This document shows positions 23,162 to 34,500 of a DNA stretch of 64,000 bases, piece after piece. Made by a program: the position numbers and the translations under genes. The notes beneath the pieces are model-generated. The model saw nothing but the letters and a program-made list of their open reading frames with translations. It was not told where the DNA came from and searched no databases. How positions within the stretch are numbered: the first letter of the stretch is position 1; the number at the start of each line of letters is the position of its first letter. Source of the stretch: Chondrus crispus (taxonomy: Eukaryota; Rhodophyta; Florideophyceae; Gigartinales; Gigartinaceae). The stretch is from positions 186,001 to 250,000 of the forward strand of contig NW_005179015.1 in assembly GCF_000350225.1 (NCBI RefSeq), in the 5' to 3' direction.

Positions 23162-23764
23162 CTATGCCCCAAGGGATTTTCCCTTTGGAAGGGAGGTGAC
23201 AAGCCGAGCTAGAACTCGCAAGTCGTCCAGGGACGCCCCCTGGAGAGCTTCTTCCTCCACACCATGAGCCATGAGAAGGCGATGGTAAACGGCGGCAGCA
23301 GAGGTATTTTCTTTGGGAATTGTAGATGATGTAGGGCCCGAGGTAGGGGCGAGGAGCGGACCCTCAGGTGAAAGGCAAGCCGGACGTGGGGTCGGATCCC
23401 CGGCCGACGGTGGGGCTTCCCGAATTGAAATGGTTCCCGTCGAGCAGCTCGCAGGAGGAAGCTCGACGCGCGGAGGAGCCTGAGGGCGGGTTAAGCCCAC
23501 GGGTGCCGTACATGACGGCAATGGCAAGGTTGGGGCGGGTGTGACGAGCTGTCCCTCGCGTGATGGGGAAGCAGGAAGAGAGGTTGGATTCACGTCGGAG
23601 GAAGACACGACTCGAAGCGACAAGGTTTCCGCCGAGCTCGTGGGAGGAAGTACAACGCACACTGGGGCCGAAGGTCGAGAGCACATCTCAGGCTCTCGAG
23701 GATCCGCGTTCACCACAGTGACTGCGTTGGGGGTTGGTGGTTGATTTCCGAAACGGCGGCTCAT
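23162..23764 (-). CDS. Antisense open frame B of the giant gypsy element
   Basis: The 200-codon frame begins at the ATG at 23762-23764, which overlaps the stop of antisense frame A as ATGA. The product starts MSRRFGNQPPTPNAV and is Pro/Ser/Thr-rich, ending with a short helical part (EEEALQGASLDDLRVLARLV). There is no family match that I know. The 4-base stop/start overlap suggests coupled translation of A and B from one antisense message. Confidence 0.5.
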   Translation of the reverse strand: MSRRFGNQPPTPNAVTVVNADPREPEMCSRPSAPVCVVLPPTSSAETLSLRVVSSSDVNPTSLPASPSREGQLVTPAPTLPLPSCTAPVGLTRPQAPPRVELPPASCSTGTISIREAPPSAGDPTPRPACLSPEGPLLAPTSGPTSSTIPKENTSAAAVYHRLLMAHGVEEEALQGASLDDLRVLARLVTSLPKGKSLGA

Positions 23765-25044
23765 CTGGGCCTCCCAGGCAGAACAGAGGGAGGAGGACCA
23801 GGGGTTGATCCACACGAAGTCGCCGGCAGCTGGATGGTTTCTCCCAGGGAAAAAGAGGGTCGCTGGCGTGAAAAGGACCGAGACGAATTTTGTGGAGGAA
23901 CGCAATCCCACGCTACGGTCTCGATCATATCGAGGAGGGCGTGCACTTCACGGTCCACCTCGGACCCGCCAAGGGGGACAGAAAAATCGAGGAGACGCAT
24001 CTGTTCGTGGAGTTTCGAAGGGAGGTGCCACAGGCGCCAACAGTCGAAAACTTCCCACAGGAGGGTAGCGGCGACTTTCACGCACCACTCCGTGAGGAAC
24101 ACAGTCCACAGCCCGTGCTGCGGATCGCGTAAATGACTGCCGTAATATGTCAGGATGGGTCCTAGCTCAGCCCAGAAACCCTGACATACCTCGTATTGAC
24201 TCCACCAGGACGGGGTTCGTTGGTATCGATTGGTGTAGTGCTGTCTGGAAATTTCACAAGCCTCAATCATCTGGTACGCCACGAAGTACCCAGTGTCGGA
24301 TCGGACCCGACGTTCAAAGCGTACAGTATTTTGGAAAAAGAAAATACCGCCGCGCTTCGTATGGCGAAAGTTTGTGGGAAGAATGGCTTGGGTCCAAAAC
24401 ATGGCGTCGGTCGTGACGGCGCGTCGGTTGCGCCACAGTCGGTCCGCCTCGGACACGGGGTCACCGTAGGTGCAGTCGATGAGGTTGTCGAGGTAGAGTC
24501 GTTCCCCCTCCGTACGACATTGCCAAGTGTCGCAGTGGTAACATGAAGGTATGAGGGCGTCGGCCATAGGAATCTCGATCCGAGTGAGCACAGCGTCCAT
24601 GAAGCGCAGGGATAAGGAAGAGCGACCGCGCGGGGAGGAGTGACGTAGGATGGAGGTGGGTATAGCGATGCGGGCGCGCCAGTCAAAGGTGTGAATGGCC
24701 TGCAAAGAGAGGTTACCGGGCAACATGCCCGCATCATCGGCGAAACTATTTTTGATGCCGTCGAGGTCGCGGACGCCCACAGAGGAGAACCATTGAGCAG
24801 AAGCAAACAGGGCTGCGTTATCACGCATGGTTTTGTTCTGCAGCTCCTCGAGCGGAGGATGACGACGGGCTACCCAAGAGGAATGGTAGCCCGGATGGAA
24901 GGCCGGCTCGGTAGGGTTGGAAACAGGGGGTAGACGGGGTATGGAATGAAGACCCCGGGGCACTTCGGACTTGCGAGGGAAGCCAACACCCGGACGTCTA
25001 CGGGTGGTACTATCGTCCGAGTGTTCCGATGGAGAAGGAAGCAT
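23761..25044 (-). CDS. Antisense open frame A of the giant gypsy element
   Basis: The frame is open for 427 codons on the strand opposite gag-pol, immediately inside the 3' LTR. The composition looks like a folded protein: it is rich in Trp, Tyr, His and Cys (ALIPSCYHCDTWQCRTEGE; CQGFWAELGPILTYYG; LLWEVFDCWRLW). I see no signal peptide or membrane span, and I do not recognise the family. Antisense frames between pol and the 3' LTR are known in some giant plant gypsy elements, which is the closest parallel in position. It could also be a captured host gene. Confidence 0.6.
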   Translation of the reverse strand: MLPSPSEHSDDSTTRRRPGVGFPRKSEVPRGLHSIPRLPPVSNPTEPAFHPGYHSSWVARRHPPLEELQNKTMRDNAALFASAQWFSSVGVRDLDGIKNSFADDAGMLPGNLSLQAIHTFDWRARIAIPTSILRHSSPRGRSSLSLRFMDAVLTRIEIPMADALIPSCYHCDTWQCRTEGERLYLDNLIDCTYGDPVSEADRLWRNRRAVTTDAMFWTQAILPTNFRHTKRGGIFFFQNTVRFERRVRSDTGYFVAYQMIEACEISRQHYTNRYQRTPSWWSQYEVCQGFWAELGPILTYYGSHLRDPQHGLWTVFLTEWCVKVAATLLWEVFDCWRLWHLPSKLHEQMRLLDFSVPLGGSEVDREVHALLDMIETVAWDCVPPQNSSRSFSRQRPSFSLGETIQLPATSCGSTPGPPPSVLPGRPR

Positions 25045-25157
25045 GGTATTTTCGTCTTACCCTTGCTAGAACGCCGCGCAGAGTGATTGATGACTGGGAA
25101 ACACGGTCAGCAGCGGCAGGAGATTATACGATGGCCGGGCGTTGCGCAAGGGCGCTC

Positions 25158-25169
25158 AGAAGGGGGATA
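25158..25169 (+). promoter_or_regulatory. Probable polypurine tract
   Basis: AGAAGGGGGATA sits directly against the 3' LTR start, the usual place for the plus-strand primer of an LTR element. Confidence 0.55.
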
Positions 25170-26133
25170 TGTAGTGCAATACGCACCTGAAAAGGGGGTG
25201 AAAAGAAAGGAAAATATTTGGATATGAAAAGTGGTCCGGGTTGGGGGACACACGTGTGAATAATTGCACAGTTTTAATTTTTAATTATTTTATTTTATTT
25301 AGTTAATTAGTTGGCATTAATTTTGCTGACATTAGATTAGATCTAGGATCTAGCGCCGCGAGCTACTGTAGTGGCTCCGGCGGGGCGATATATACCTTAA
25401 CCCTCTGACGACGAAGTCAGTAAAGGTAACACGAGTTGCCAGAGTCTGATATCGCCTTGGTTGAAGTCCGTCTTTTACACGACATTTCCTTTAACTACAG
25501 ATTACTTTATCCTTTGCGCTCGGGGGTCCCCTTTTTCCTTACCAATTTTCCTTTATTTCCCTATCCTAATTTCCCTTAATCTTGAGTTGGTCCCACCTTG
25601 TAGGATTGCGATCCGCAACGTGACGTCATTTGCCATCGGGCTTTTGTGTTGGTGCACCAGTGATGCTTTTCTCAGTGTTGGTTCCATCGGAATCTGGTTG
25701 CGACCGATCCGTTGTTAGTACTTTGCCATCGGGCAGTACGACGGTGTAGCGCTGCTACGTTTTCTTCTTTCCCGACGGGCTACGTTGCGACGTCCCCGTC
25801 GAAGACCTTATCAAGGGTATAAGGTGTACAAGGCCCTCTACGAGCATTGGATTTACGACCCATCGGACCAGGTTTACTCTAACACCCCTCCGAACTCGTC
25901 GAGCAGCTGCCTTTACAAGTCTCTACCATCATTTACCGATCCCGGGCTGGGCCCTTCTCTTGCCCCCCCTTATCAGGGATCCGAGCTACTGCGGGCCGCA
26001 AACCCGCTTAAAGAGGACAGGGAGCTTTGAACACTCCGGAGCGCTGTGCCGTGGGCAGTTGTTGTTTTTGTTGCCGTTGTTTGTGTTGGACCGTCGGACC
26101 TTGGTCTCTGCCTGACAGGCGCATTGCACTACA
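25170..26133 (+). repeat. 3' LTR of the giant gypsy element (family B)
   Basis: The LTR is 964 bp and nearly identical to 5425-6393. The differences are scattered substitutions and one short indel near 25960. It is followed by the target duplication GTAGG at 26134-26138. Confidence 0.95.
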
Positions 26134-26138
26134 GTAGG

Positions 26139-26892
26139 CGCCTACCTGGTCTTTACTACGAAGGACAAGGTTTTTAAGGAAAACCTCGCAAGTTCAATTC
26201 TAAATCTTCAGTCCCCAGAGGATACCGATCCCCTAGTAAATTCCAGCCAAATACGTCTCGAAAGTCAACCGAGAATAATCCTGGACAAAACGGACTTGAA
26301 AAGTTCGGTAAAATTCGCAAGCGCTATAATTGCGGAAGTAAGGATCACTTCATTAGGGATTGTAATGTTAAAGGCAGAAAAATTGCGACAAATGTCGGCA
26401 ACATGCTTAGACGGAACCCTAATGGGGCAAAGGAAATCCTTTACGATCTATGTCCACAAACAGAAGATACATTCTGCAACGAAGAAGACCATGAAGCTTT
26501 TTTTGAAGAGGAAGAAGGTAAAGAAGAATGTGAAGGTAGCACCGAAGAACAAGCGACGAAGGAGACCTTGAATGAAAGACTACAGGAGTTTAAAAATCAG
26601 GAAGATGCCGACGACAATGATGAAGAAAACATCGACCTTGAGGACTTTAGAACGGAGTAGTCCGTGCCACCGAAATACAGACAAAATAGTTAATTTTGTC
26701 ACATTAAAAGAAAATAATAGAGATATCGACGCCGTTGCTATGAAGCATCGGTGTTATTACAAAAAAGAAAGAAGATCCGCCCGTAGTAGGATCTATAGAA
26801 AGAACACGGAGAAGGTCTTCGTCGTTTTTAAGTATGACAAGGTCAAGAATGAATTAACCGTTCAAGAATGTTTTCACTCCGACGCTCGGTAA
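26139..26892 (+). mobile_element. LTR-retrotransposon gag relic, right part
   Basis: This is the continuation of the fossil at 3697-5424 on the other side of the giant element. It holds a CCHC knuckle (YNCGSKDHFIRDC, about 26314-26356) followed by an acidic Glu/Asp-rich tail. No pol follows. It is broken, and older than the giant element inserted in it. Confidence 0.6.
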
Positions 26893-28129
26893 GATAATGC
26901 GACCTTCCGTGGCTTCTTGCGCTTGCATACTTAGAATGATCGCGTTATCGCTTTGTTTTCCTACTACTTTAGGTACTGAAAACTCGCGCCACGCTAAGGC
27001 GGATAACGGATGCGAATCTACCCTTTCGGGCGGGTTTAATCACTGGGGTAATCAGGCATTGTAAGCATCTTTGTCGTGCACTGGGGTCGCGGCGGATAAC
27101 CCCAGGGAAGAGCACGCGTGTTCGGAACGCGGTTTGTACAGGAGACCACCCGGTGATAACTGGAAACGGGTCCCGGCGCGATCGGCGCGGTAGGTTGCAA
27201 AAAAGGAAGGTTAGAACAGGGGATCGCCCAGAGGGGGCGGAGCGGCAGGGACGTCTCGGGCGGTAGAGCGGTTAGTATCCTCGGTAGCAGCGCGCGCGGT
27301 AGAGCGGTTGGGTCTCGCGGTCGTAGATGGCCTCGCGTAGTGTAGCACGGCTTGTACTATACCTTCGCGAGGCTACTACCGAGATTCCAGAAGCTTAGGA
27401 AAAGAACCCAAGGCTTCGTGCCTTCTTTACTTATAGTCGAGCGTCGACTATATATTAGTCGACGTCGTATTAATAATATTACTAATTAATATTAATTAAT
27501 TAATTAGAACACAGTAATAAATACCGGCGTACCAGCATCGACGCTGTACAGTACGCAATACCATCTGTATAGGGTTAGGATACACGCATACACGTGGTGA
27601 TGAACACGCATACGCGTGGAGTTTCTGACTGCCCGTACTTCGACAGGGCTTACACCCGGCCATGCCTGGGTGGGTAGTTACACGATTACACGTGGTAGAC
27701 ACGTGGGATGCGCACCAGTTGAAGGTGGCATTCCGCGTGTGCTTCGCGATTGAGGGAGGCGTATTACGGCACTACAATCTTTAGACCGAGTTCCATTCAG
27801 AGTCATTACGTAATAAAGTGTAATCTTGTTTCTTCAACACTATTCACTATACAACGTGCACAAAGGTTACACAGAGCAAATAAGGCGGACGCCTGAACAG
27901 CTGCGACTGGTCCACTTGGCATCACAGAAGGGATCCATCAGCCGTTGGCACATCATTGCTAAGCCCCCCAAGGTATTTGCGAAATGTCTTGGGAAAACTG
28001 TTCCCCATTATAAAAAGTACTCTAAGCGTGCCAAGTAAAAACAGTTCGTTTGAAATCAAGTAAAAAATTGTTTTACATATCGAATAATTTACAGACGCTG
28101 TAACAGTACATTATAAAAACTACTTTTAA
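26893..28129. other. Non-coding; likely LTR debris
   Basis: No gene is supported. The block 27230-27370 repeats GGTAGAGCGGTT-type text, and 27540-27780 contains several ACACG(T)/CACGTG motifs and a GCACTACA near 27772 like an LTR end. No matching start with a target duplication could be found. One small open frame (27826-28038) has no recognised content. Confidence 0.4.
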
Positions 28130-28882
28130 TGATGAACACAGAAAATACTTCAGCCCAAATTCAACAATAGATCACGGTATTACAAGAGCAAGTAGTTCAG
28201 ACTAACCAAGAATACCAACAGCTCCATAACCAAATTGCGCTTGTCAACCAAACTATAGCTAGATTGAATCAAAGTGGAATAAACGTAAAAAAAACTTAAG
28301 ACTGGTAAACCGGAAATTTTTACAGGACAAAACGTGTGAAGTTGGCTCAAAAGTCTGGATGATATTTTCCCCCCGAAGCCCAACCTACCCGTCAATGTGA
28401 ACCATATGAAATACGCAGTAAGCTCTATGGGAGGTGCAAGATTACAATGGTGGGAACTAGGCACTTTAAACGGCACACCCATCCAAACATGTACAGACCT
28501 CCAGAGATAAACTATAAGCTATTTGAACCAGTAAACCGAGAACTAACCGCAAGAAAAGCACTCAGCAAGATAAAACAAATGGGTAAACTAGCCCAAGTGA
28601 TGGAACACAACGGGGAATTCTCTAATGGCTACTTCAAATTCCGTCAATGACGACAGCTGAGCAAATATTCCATTATAACGAGAGACTCAAGACTCGAACA
28701 CGTATCCACGTCGAAAGAGCAGAAACATCAAGACTACAAGAGGCAATGAAAATCGCTGGTAGGCTTGACAGTTTGTACGAGAACAGTCAAGGTTTCTTTG
28801 GAATGAATAGGTCTACTTCAAACTTTATCGAGGGACCAACACCAAGGCAAATAGATAATCTTCCTAATCGCCAAACCCAGTG
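28130..28882 (+). mobile_element. Second gypsy element, gag part
   Basis: This fossil gag has an N-terminal coiled-coil stretch (QEQVVQTNQEYQQLHNQI) and then a capsid-like region (GARLQWWELG; TAEQIFHYNERLKTRTR; RLQEAMKIAGRLD) typical of Ty3/gypsy. It is badly broken and is separated from its zinc knuckle and pol (34.5-37.3 kb) by a CACTA-type element. Confidence 0.65.
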
Positions 28883-29517
28883 AGTGAAGAAAATGCGCGA
28901 AAGTTGCTCCAAAAACGTGCGAAAGATTTACCGTGACGTCCAAATGACGTACGAAACTTCTCCTAAAGACGTCCTTCATGCTGACCACATTTACAACATT
29001 TCGGAGTTTGACAGTCGAAAGATGTACCGGTTGCCAACATATGGTCCAAAGACACTCAAAGTGACGTCCGGATGATCTCCCTCATGAAAACGATGCACAG
29101 ATTGAACAAAAGATGGTCCAATAGAATCCCATGGAGGAGCATCGTTTGATCAAATCTCGGAACACCTGTAATATTTTTTAAGAGCATTCATGGAAATCAT
29201 GCGGCATATCCGAGAATGCGCTACCCACAACTGCGATATCTCGGTACCCTCTGTAATCCAATAATATCCTCGGAAGAATAATAAAATTCACATCTCGCTT
29301 AACCACTGTAATCATGTCCATAGTATGTGTGAAAAGCACGCGATTTCGTGCACGTGTATGCTTCCGGCTGCACAGTGTGGAATGTAATTTCTATCTCTGC
29401 TGTAGGCATTTTATAGTCGAACAAGTTGTTCGCAATCGATAGGACGATAGCACACAGAAGCATGAGATTATGGCCGAGTTCAGTTGCATGTAATAGAAAA
29501 ATCGATGCACGCCATAT

Positions 29518-30816
29518 TCAACGCTGTCGGACATGTCTGGCAGCGCGAGCACGCTTCTGGGCACGAATTGTGTCATTCTCAGATTCACTCTCATCCTCTG
29601 CGTCATTTTCAGATTCTATTACCTCTTGTACAGAAGGAGGGGTGTGACGAGGACCTTTTTGACAAGGATAGCTATTACCGTTCGTGACAACAGAACGTTT
29701 GCGTTCACCGCGCCCTTTTCCCCTTCTCAGCAGCCTACGACCAGGGACCCCTTCTTTTCGCTGGAGAGATGCTCTGTTATCGTAGACGGTTTGATTCAGC
29801 CTTGAACCAGTGCTGGACTGCCAGGGTGGCCCTGTGGTCTCTCCAAACCCCAAGTTGTCGATATCGGAATCATTGTCATCGCAAGAATCTATGTGGGTGT
29901 TCTTGCAGCGACCGAAACATTTCCTTTTGCTGGATTTGGTAAGAAGTTGATCGTTTGTTGCTTCATCGCTAATGTAGGGATCTTCGCTGTTTCCATCACC
30001 GCGATTAGTGCCACGTTCCACAGCTGGCCGGGTTGAGCGCATTACAAGGCCCGAACGTTTGCGGAGCGAGGTCTGCTTTAAATGGCGCCCAGAAGTTGCC
30101 CCGCGTCCTTCATTCTGGTTATGCCTCTCATTTCCACGGGCACAAAAAGGGGTTGTGTTCGTGAGGCTTGTATGCTTGTGAGGACCTGCAAATTCTTCTG
30201 CATAGTTGGCTATCCTGTCATCGCCACGCTCTGCATGAGGCGATGCACCGCGTTTCAGCCTGCCCTGCTGAGCCGCCGACACTATTCGCGAGTTTTCTTC
30301 TTTCTTATTTGCAAACTTGGGGTCACGATCGCGAAGCGAAACCTCTTTCAGAAACCTTTCAGATGCCCAATGGTCTTGAGCCATCTGAAGCACTGGGTAG
30401 GATTTTTCCATCGCACGGCGAGCGTAAGCAAACGTTTCCGCGTAGGTTATCTATAGATCACGCAAAGTATAACGGCCTCTCTGCATTCCTGAAACCCTTC
30501 GAAATGAGCCATACAGGTACCGGCGGCCAATATTTTTGCCTTTGCTAGCCATCGTCTCAGTCAAGGGGCCACCTGTCTTTGAGGAGTCAAACGTGGTGCC
30601 TTTCAGCTTGTGGTACGCTCTATTTAAAACCTCCCTGGCAGGTCTCTGCGATGTTTTCTCACCTGGCTCCGTCGGGTCCCGACGAGACTCAGTGGCTGAG
30701 GGTGGAGGTAACACGTTTATCTCGAGAGGTGGGAGGGCTGGACCTGTTAGCAAATGATCTGTTTCGTGCAACGCTTCACCTTCGCCGCTTGGACATGCTC
30801 TATTCTGCTTAGGCAT
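29518..30816 (-). pseudogene. Companion protein gene of the CACTA-type element
   Basis: One frame runs from the ATG at 30816 to 29518 and is interrupted by a single in-frame stop codon near 30451. Without it the product would be about 432 residues. The N-terminal part has GRRYLYGSFRRVSGMQRGRY. The C-terminal part is strongly charged and low-complexity, with acidic patches (DDNDSDIDN; ESENDAEDESESEN). The family is unknown. By position it would be the TnpA-like partner of the divergent transposase, perhaps DNA-binding, but nothing in it proves that. Confidence 0.5.
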
Positions 30817-31214
30817 TCCAGGTAGCGTGTTCTATGAAATACTCGACGCAGGGGCGGGAGATAAAGGAAGGGGTATTACGACCAGAAGAAAAGAAGTTTC
30901 GTCACTTGGGGAGACGCAGGAAAGGAAAAAACAGGTGACATTATTATGTAAAACCAGCCCAAGTTGTCGGAGCGAAAATGGATTCGTGCGATTATAAAAA
31001 GTTGTGGATCACTGATCTATTGTACAAAGGAAGACACATTCAACCGAAACACGGTCCAAGATTTCATCAGGCGGAGTGAAATTAAAATATCCATGGACGG
31101 GGCATGACATCTTGTTGCAGTCGAAAATTGGCCTCTGCGCTATTGCTGTTGAAGTTTGTTTTTTTATCGCGAGAGTGAGGGAATGTATCTCCAGCATGTT
31201 GTAGGCTGAACTTC

Positions 31215-34200
31215 GTGCACGTCGTTGTCCACATATTATATCAATTTTCGGACTGGAGTCGAAATGGGCGAAATGGATACAAATATTCAGTCTCGTGCGT
31301 TTCTTCCCGCATAAGAAGAAACTGGACTAGGAATCTCATGAACGGCGGAAGACCACTTCAAGAGCACCAGGAAGGGAAATTCTGGGCTTTCTGCACAGGT
31401 AGCATGGTCGACATTACAAGTCCATCGTCCGAGGTCATTGAATTTACAACTTCCGGCCACGAGGAGTCCATGGAACAGCCCATTGTGAGCATATCTGATT
31501 CGTCTCCGCACCCGTCTCTTGTATTTGACCGCATTTCTCCCCTTGCACCCCGAGTGCGCAGAAGACGACTTCTACAGGTGAAGCACACTTTGAAAGTAGC
31601 TCAGCCAAGCAACGATCAGAGAGGAAGCACCACCGGAGTATCGATGTCTGTTTTCGAGACATCTATGGAAAGTACGGCTTCTACGTCGCGTTTTTCAGAT
31701 ACTGAAGAATCAGTTCATGGCACCCAGGACGAAGGCTATGTACATTCGTCTGCAGTTATGCTACCATGGCTACCAGTTGAGTGTATAACTATGCTGAGAA
31801 GCGATAGAGAAAACGCGTCAACAACACATTCTTTCTCCAGTAATTGCAATGGAACATTCATGAATACCAGGGATTATGCTCGTGAGCAAGAAGCCCGCCG
31901 CTTAGTAGATTTGATCCATCTGTTTGAACGTGGGAAATTGTCGCAGCGCCGTATTCGAGCGGCCCTCAGGAATCTTGCAGTGAACGCATCATTTACATAC
32001 GATGTGATTATGGCACATATCAGGAAGCGCTCAGGGATCCTATTATACGAAAGGTACATGTGTCGTCTAGGGCATGCAGCTGTGTATGTACGAGAAGTTG
32101 AAAGTGTTTCCTGCCCTGCCACGGAGTGTAGTTCACAGATAAGCTCAAACGGAGGACTGAAGTACTAGTATCTGTTACCTTCCGAAGTATTGAAGGCATT
32201 GTTTCAAAAGCACCTATCGCTCTCAGAAACTATTAGCGGGTGTTAGAGGGCGCAGAGAGCTATTGTGGACATTTCCTCAAAACGAATGTATGATTATTAC
32301 GACGGACTTATGTTTCGCCGTAAACACAGCAGCAAAATGAGGGCTTGGGGTGAAGCAAAAGACCTTTTGATATTCCTCACTTTTCCACGAATGTTTTTGA
32401 GGTGTTTCGAAAGCGACAGAGATCAACCAGTGCCTGGCCTCTGGCATTTGATCTCCTCAACTTAAGTCCAGTTCAATGATCGAAGGCGTCGAATGCAATT
32501 ATCGCATCATTTGTACCTGGTACTCACCATGCCGAGCATTTCGACTCATTTCTGGACCCAAGTGTATCCGACCTAGCCCAACTCGAACGTGGAATACTTG
32601 TCAAATGCAGCGATGATATCGAACGGGTTTTGCGTGGTTTTGTTCTAGTCATGACTTTCGACTGGCCAGCTGCGAGCAAAGTAGCCGGGTTTGTTGGACA
32701 TAATGGAAAGAAGCCATGCCGGCTTTGCCATAAGGAATCGTTTTATATTTCAAATTTGAAAGGAAACTACTTAATTCCTAGTGGTGCACCAAAGTCAGTA
32801 CTGGAAGCCTTACGTGCAGAAGATGTCGAAGATGGGGAGTCCTGGATCACGGAGGACTGTCCCATGGCACGAACCAACAAAGAAATACGTAGAACATGGA
32901 TGCAGATTGAAGAAGTTGAGAAAAATGGACGAATGCAAGGTATATGCGAGAGAAGACAAATCGTAAGAAATACCCGGATAAAAAGGAATCCAGTGGTATC
33001 CAAGCTATTTGTTCATTTTGCGCACGGGATACCTTCCGATCCTATGCACAGTTTACTTCTAGGGTGGGTGACTCACCTGGTCTATCTCCATATTGGTCAT
33101 CATGCAAGGTGCGTGCAGTACCAATCCCCCTTTTGTTCTAGAAAAGCACATTGTGGGCAGTAATAACGCATGGCTGTCAGGGGCAGCCATAGGGATTCCT
33201 GAAACCTGGGGCCGTTGCCGTCTTTCCTTGCAGGAAACATCTTCATTCAAGTCAGAGGACTACAAGAAGCTTGGGCTATACTATGGACCTGTTATTTTTA
33301 TTGGACAAGAAGTGGATAGGAAAATAACAGAGTTGTGGTTTCTGAACTCCTTGATATTGAGTATTGTATTTAACGCAACTCCGAAAAGGACCGATATTGT
33401 GGCTTTACGACGAACTGTTGCTGCTGCACACGCGTTATTCTCAGACGTGTTTTACGTCGATGAAGACCATGCATTCTGTTTTACACCAATCAGTCATGCT
33501 CTGTTGCATCTTCCCGATATGTTTGAGTTCTGCGGACCACTCACGAACGTCATCCAATTTGTTGTTGAAGGACTTGTAGGGGAAGTGGGAAGCCTAGTGC
33601 AGTCAAAACAGAAGCCTAAGGCCAATCTAATGAAGAAAAGCCTTACTTTGCTTTGCCTCAGGCTGGTAATGGGGGAATCGGCACTGACGGAAATGTTTAT
33701 TGCGAGAGTAGGGATGATCAAGACATGGATGAAGACGTCTCCGATGTGTCGGGGGATTCTCAGGTAATTAATCGATCTGATGGAGTAAGACCTGTTTTGA
33801 TACTAATTGGTCATGGAACTATTGTTCGCGGGCGCAAAAGAATTGCAGAGGCATTGACGTTTGTAAAAAGCGAGCTGCCTTTGAATGCTTCCCGTATACA
33901 TCTTGTTCATATCAGATCGTATCCGCGGGCAAGACTTACGGGGATGGGTACTTTTTATTGATATCAAAACTACTGCACATTTCTCCACGAGGCGGAGAAG
34001 GGCTTCATGTACTGCCCGTCAGAAATGCTGGATTGCTGGGAAGTTCAAGCCTGATGATACCCCAATCACTGACTCGGAATCTGAAGATTCCATTCAGGCC
34101 ATTGCGAATGTCTACTATGGGTCTATCGACGAACTGTGGGAGATTGAAGTGGAATATCAAATGTCATTCGAGCAAGGTGTACACTCAAAAACCTTCAAAG

Positions 34201-34217
34201 TAGCAAGGGTGGCTTGA
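31215..34217 (+). pseudogene. EnSpm/CACTA (Tnp2-like) transposase
   Basis: The catalytic protein of the element. After a Ser-rich N-terminus comes a helical segment with C...GHA...CP...C (about 32050-32130). Then follow text of the type PGTHHAEHFDSFLDPS, the core motif TFDWPAASKVAGFVGH with a CRLC zinc site (about 32650-32740), and DPMHSLLLG (about 33037-33063), all typical of Tnp2/Plavaka-like transposases. The C-terminal third (33.1-34.2 kb) is less conserved. The reading frame changes several times and contains stops, so the gene is dead. Confidence 0.7.
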
Positions 34218-34500
34218 CACTGTAAACAGCTTCGAATACTACCTACTGTACCGAAATTTGACGTCAGCCCATTTATCATCGAGATGACTCCCGAACTCAC
34301 CCTTTTGATTCACCAATGATCCCCCATGATGTCCCAGTGATCGACGGTGGAGTGGCGTCATATGCCAGTATTTCGGATAGTATTGAGATGTCATAACGAA
34401 TCTCGCGCATATGCTTGGGCCATCTTTAAATGGAGCATTTTTTGAATGTCTGATGTAGATGTTTTGATTGAATTTCGAGCTGATGTCGTTCGATTATATT

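Larger units (their letters stand above)
5425..26133 (+). mobile_element. Giant chromodomain Ty3/gypsy element, 20.7 kb
   Basis: The element is bounded by LTRs at 5425-6393 and 25170-26133. Both begin TGTAGTGCAAT and end ATTGCACTACA, and the 5-bp target duplication GTAGG sits at 5420-5424 and 26134-26138. Gag and pol fill 6519-13279. The rest of the interior (13.3-25.2 kb) is additional DNA: host-gene fragments, purine-rich repeats and two antisense open frames. By eye the two LTRs differ at about a dozen sites plus a short indel over about 965 bp (roughly 1.3 percent), so the insertion looks fairly young. The gag-pol coding part is almost whole, with about one break. The matching duplication on both sides argues that everything between belongs to one insertion or to later nested insertions. 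The assembly gap at 14098-14197 is the one weak link. Confidence 0.85.
28885..34500. mobile_element. EnSpm/CACTA-type DNA transposon nested in the second gypsy element
   Basis: The 5.6-kb block interrupts the gypsy gag between its helical part and its zinc knuckle. It contains a divergent gene pair: an unknown companion gene (minus, 29518-30816) and a Tnp2-like transposase (plus, 31215-34217). GACGTC/GTGACGTCC motifs recur in the left flank (28930-29070), with similar text in the right flank (34260-34500), as expected of subterminal repeats. The exact ends are uncertain. A weak possibility is a CGCCAA/TTGGCG inverted pair next to an AAT repeat, at about 28870 and 34520. Confidence 0.65.

Noticed and set aside
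25165-26138. Idea that the 3' LTR is a separate solo LTR next to an unrelated element
   Set aside because: A polypurine tract precedes it, and the GTAGG after it matches the GTAGG before the 5' LTR; a solo LTR would carry its own duplication on both sides.
27000-27400. Possible structured RNA gene in a GC-rich non-coding block
   Set aside because: No cloverleaf, no internal Pol III boxes and no rRNA-like text could be made out. It fits LTR debris better.
27490-27560. Possible promoter or origin in a very AT-rich run
   Set aside because: It is a simple TTAATTAA-rich patch with no accompanying signal.
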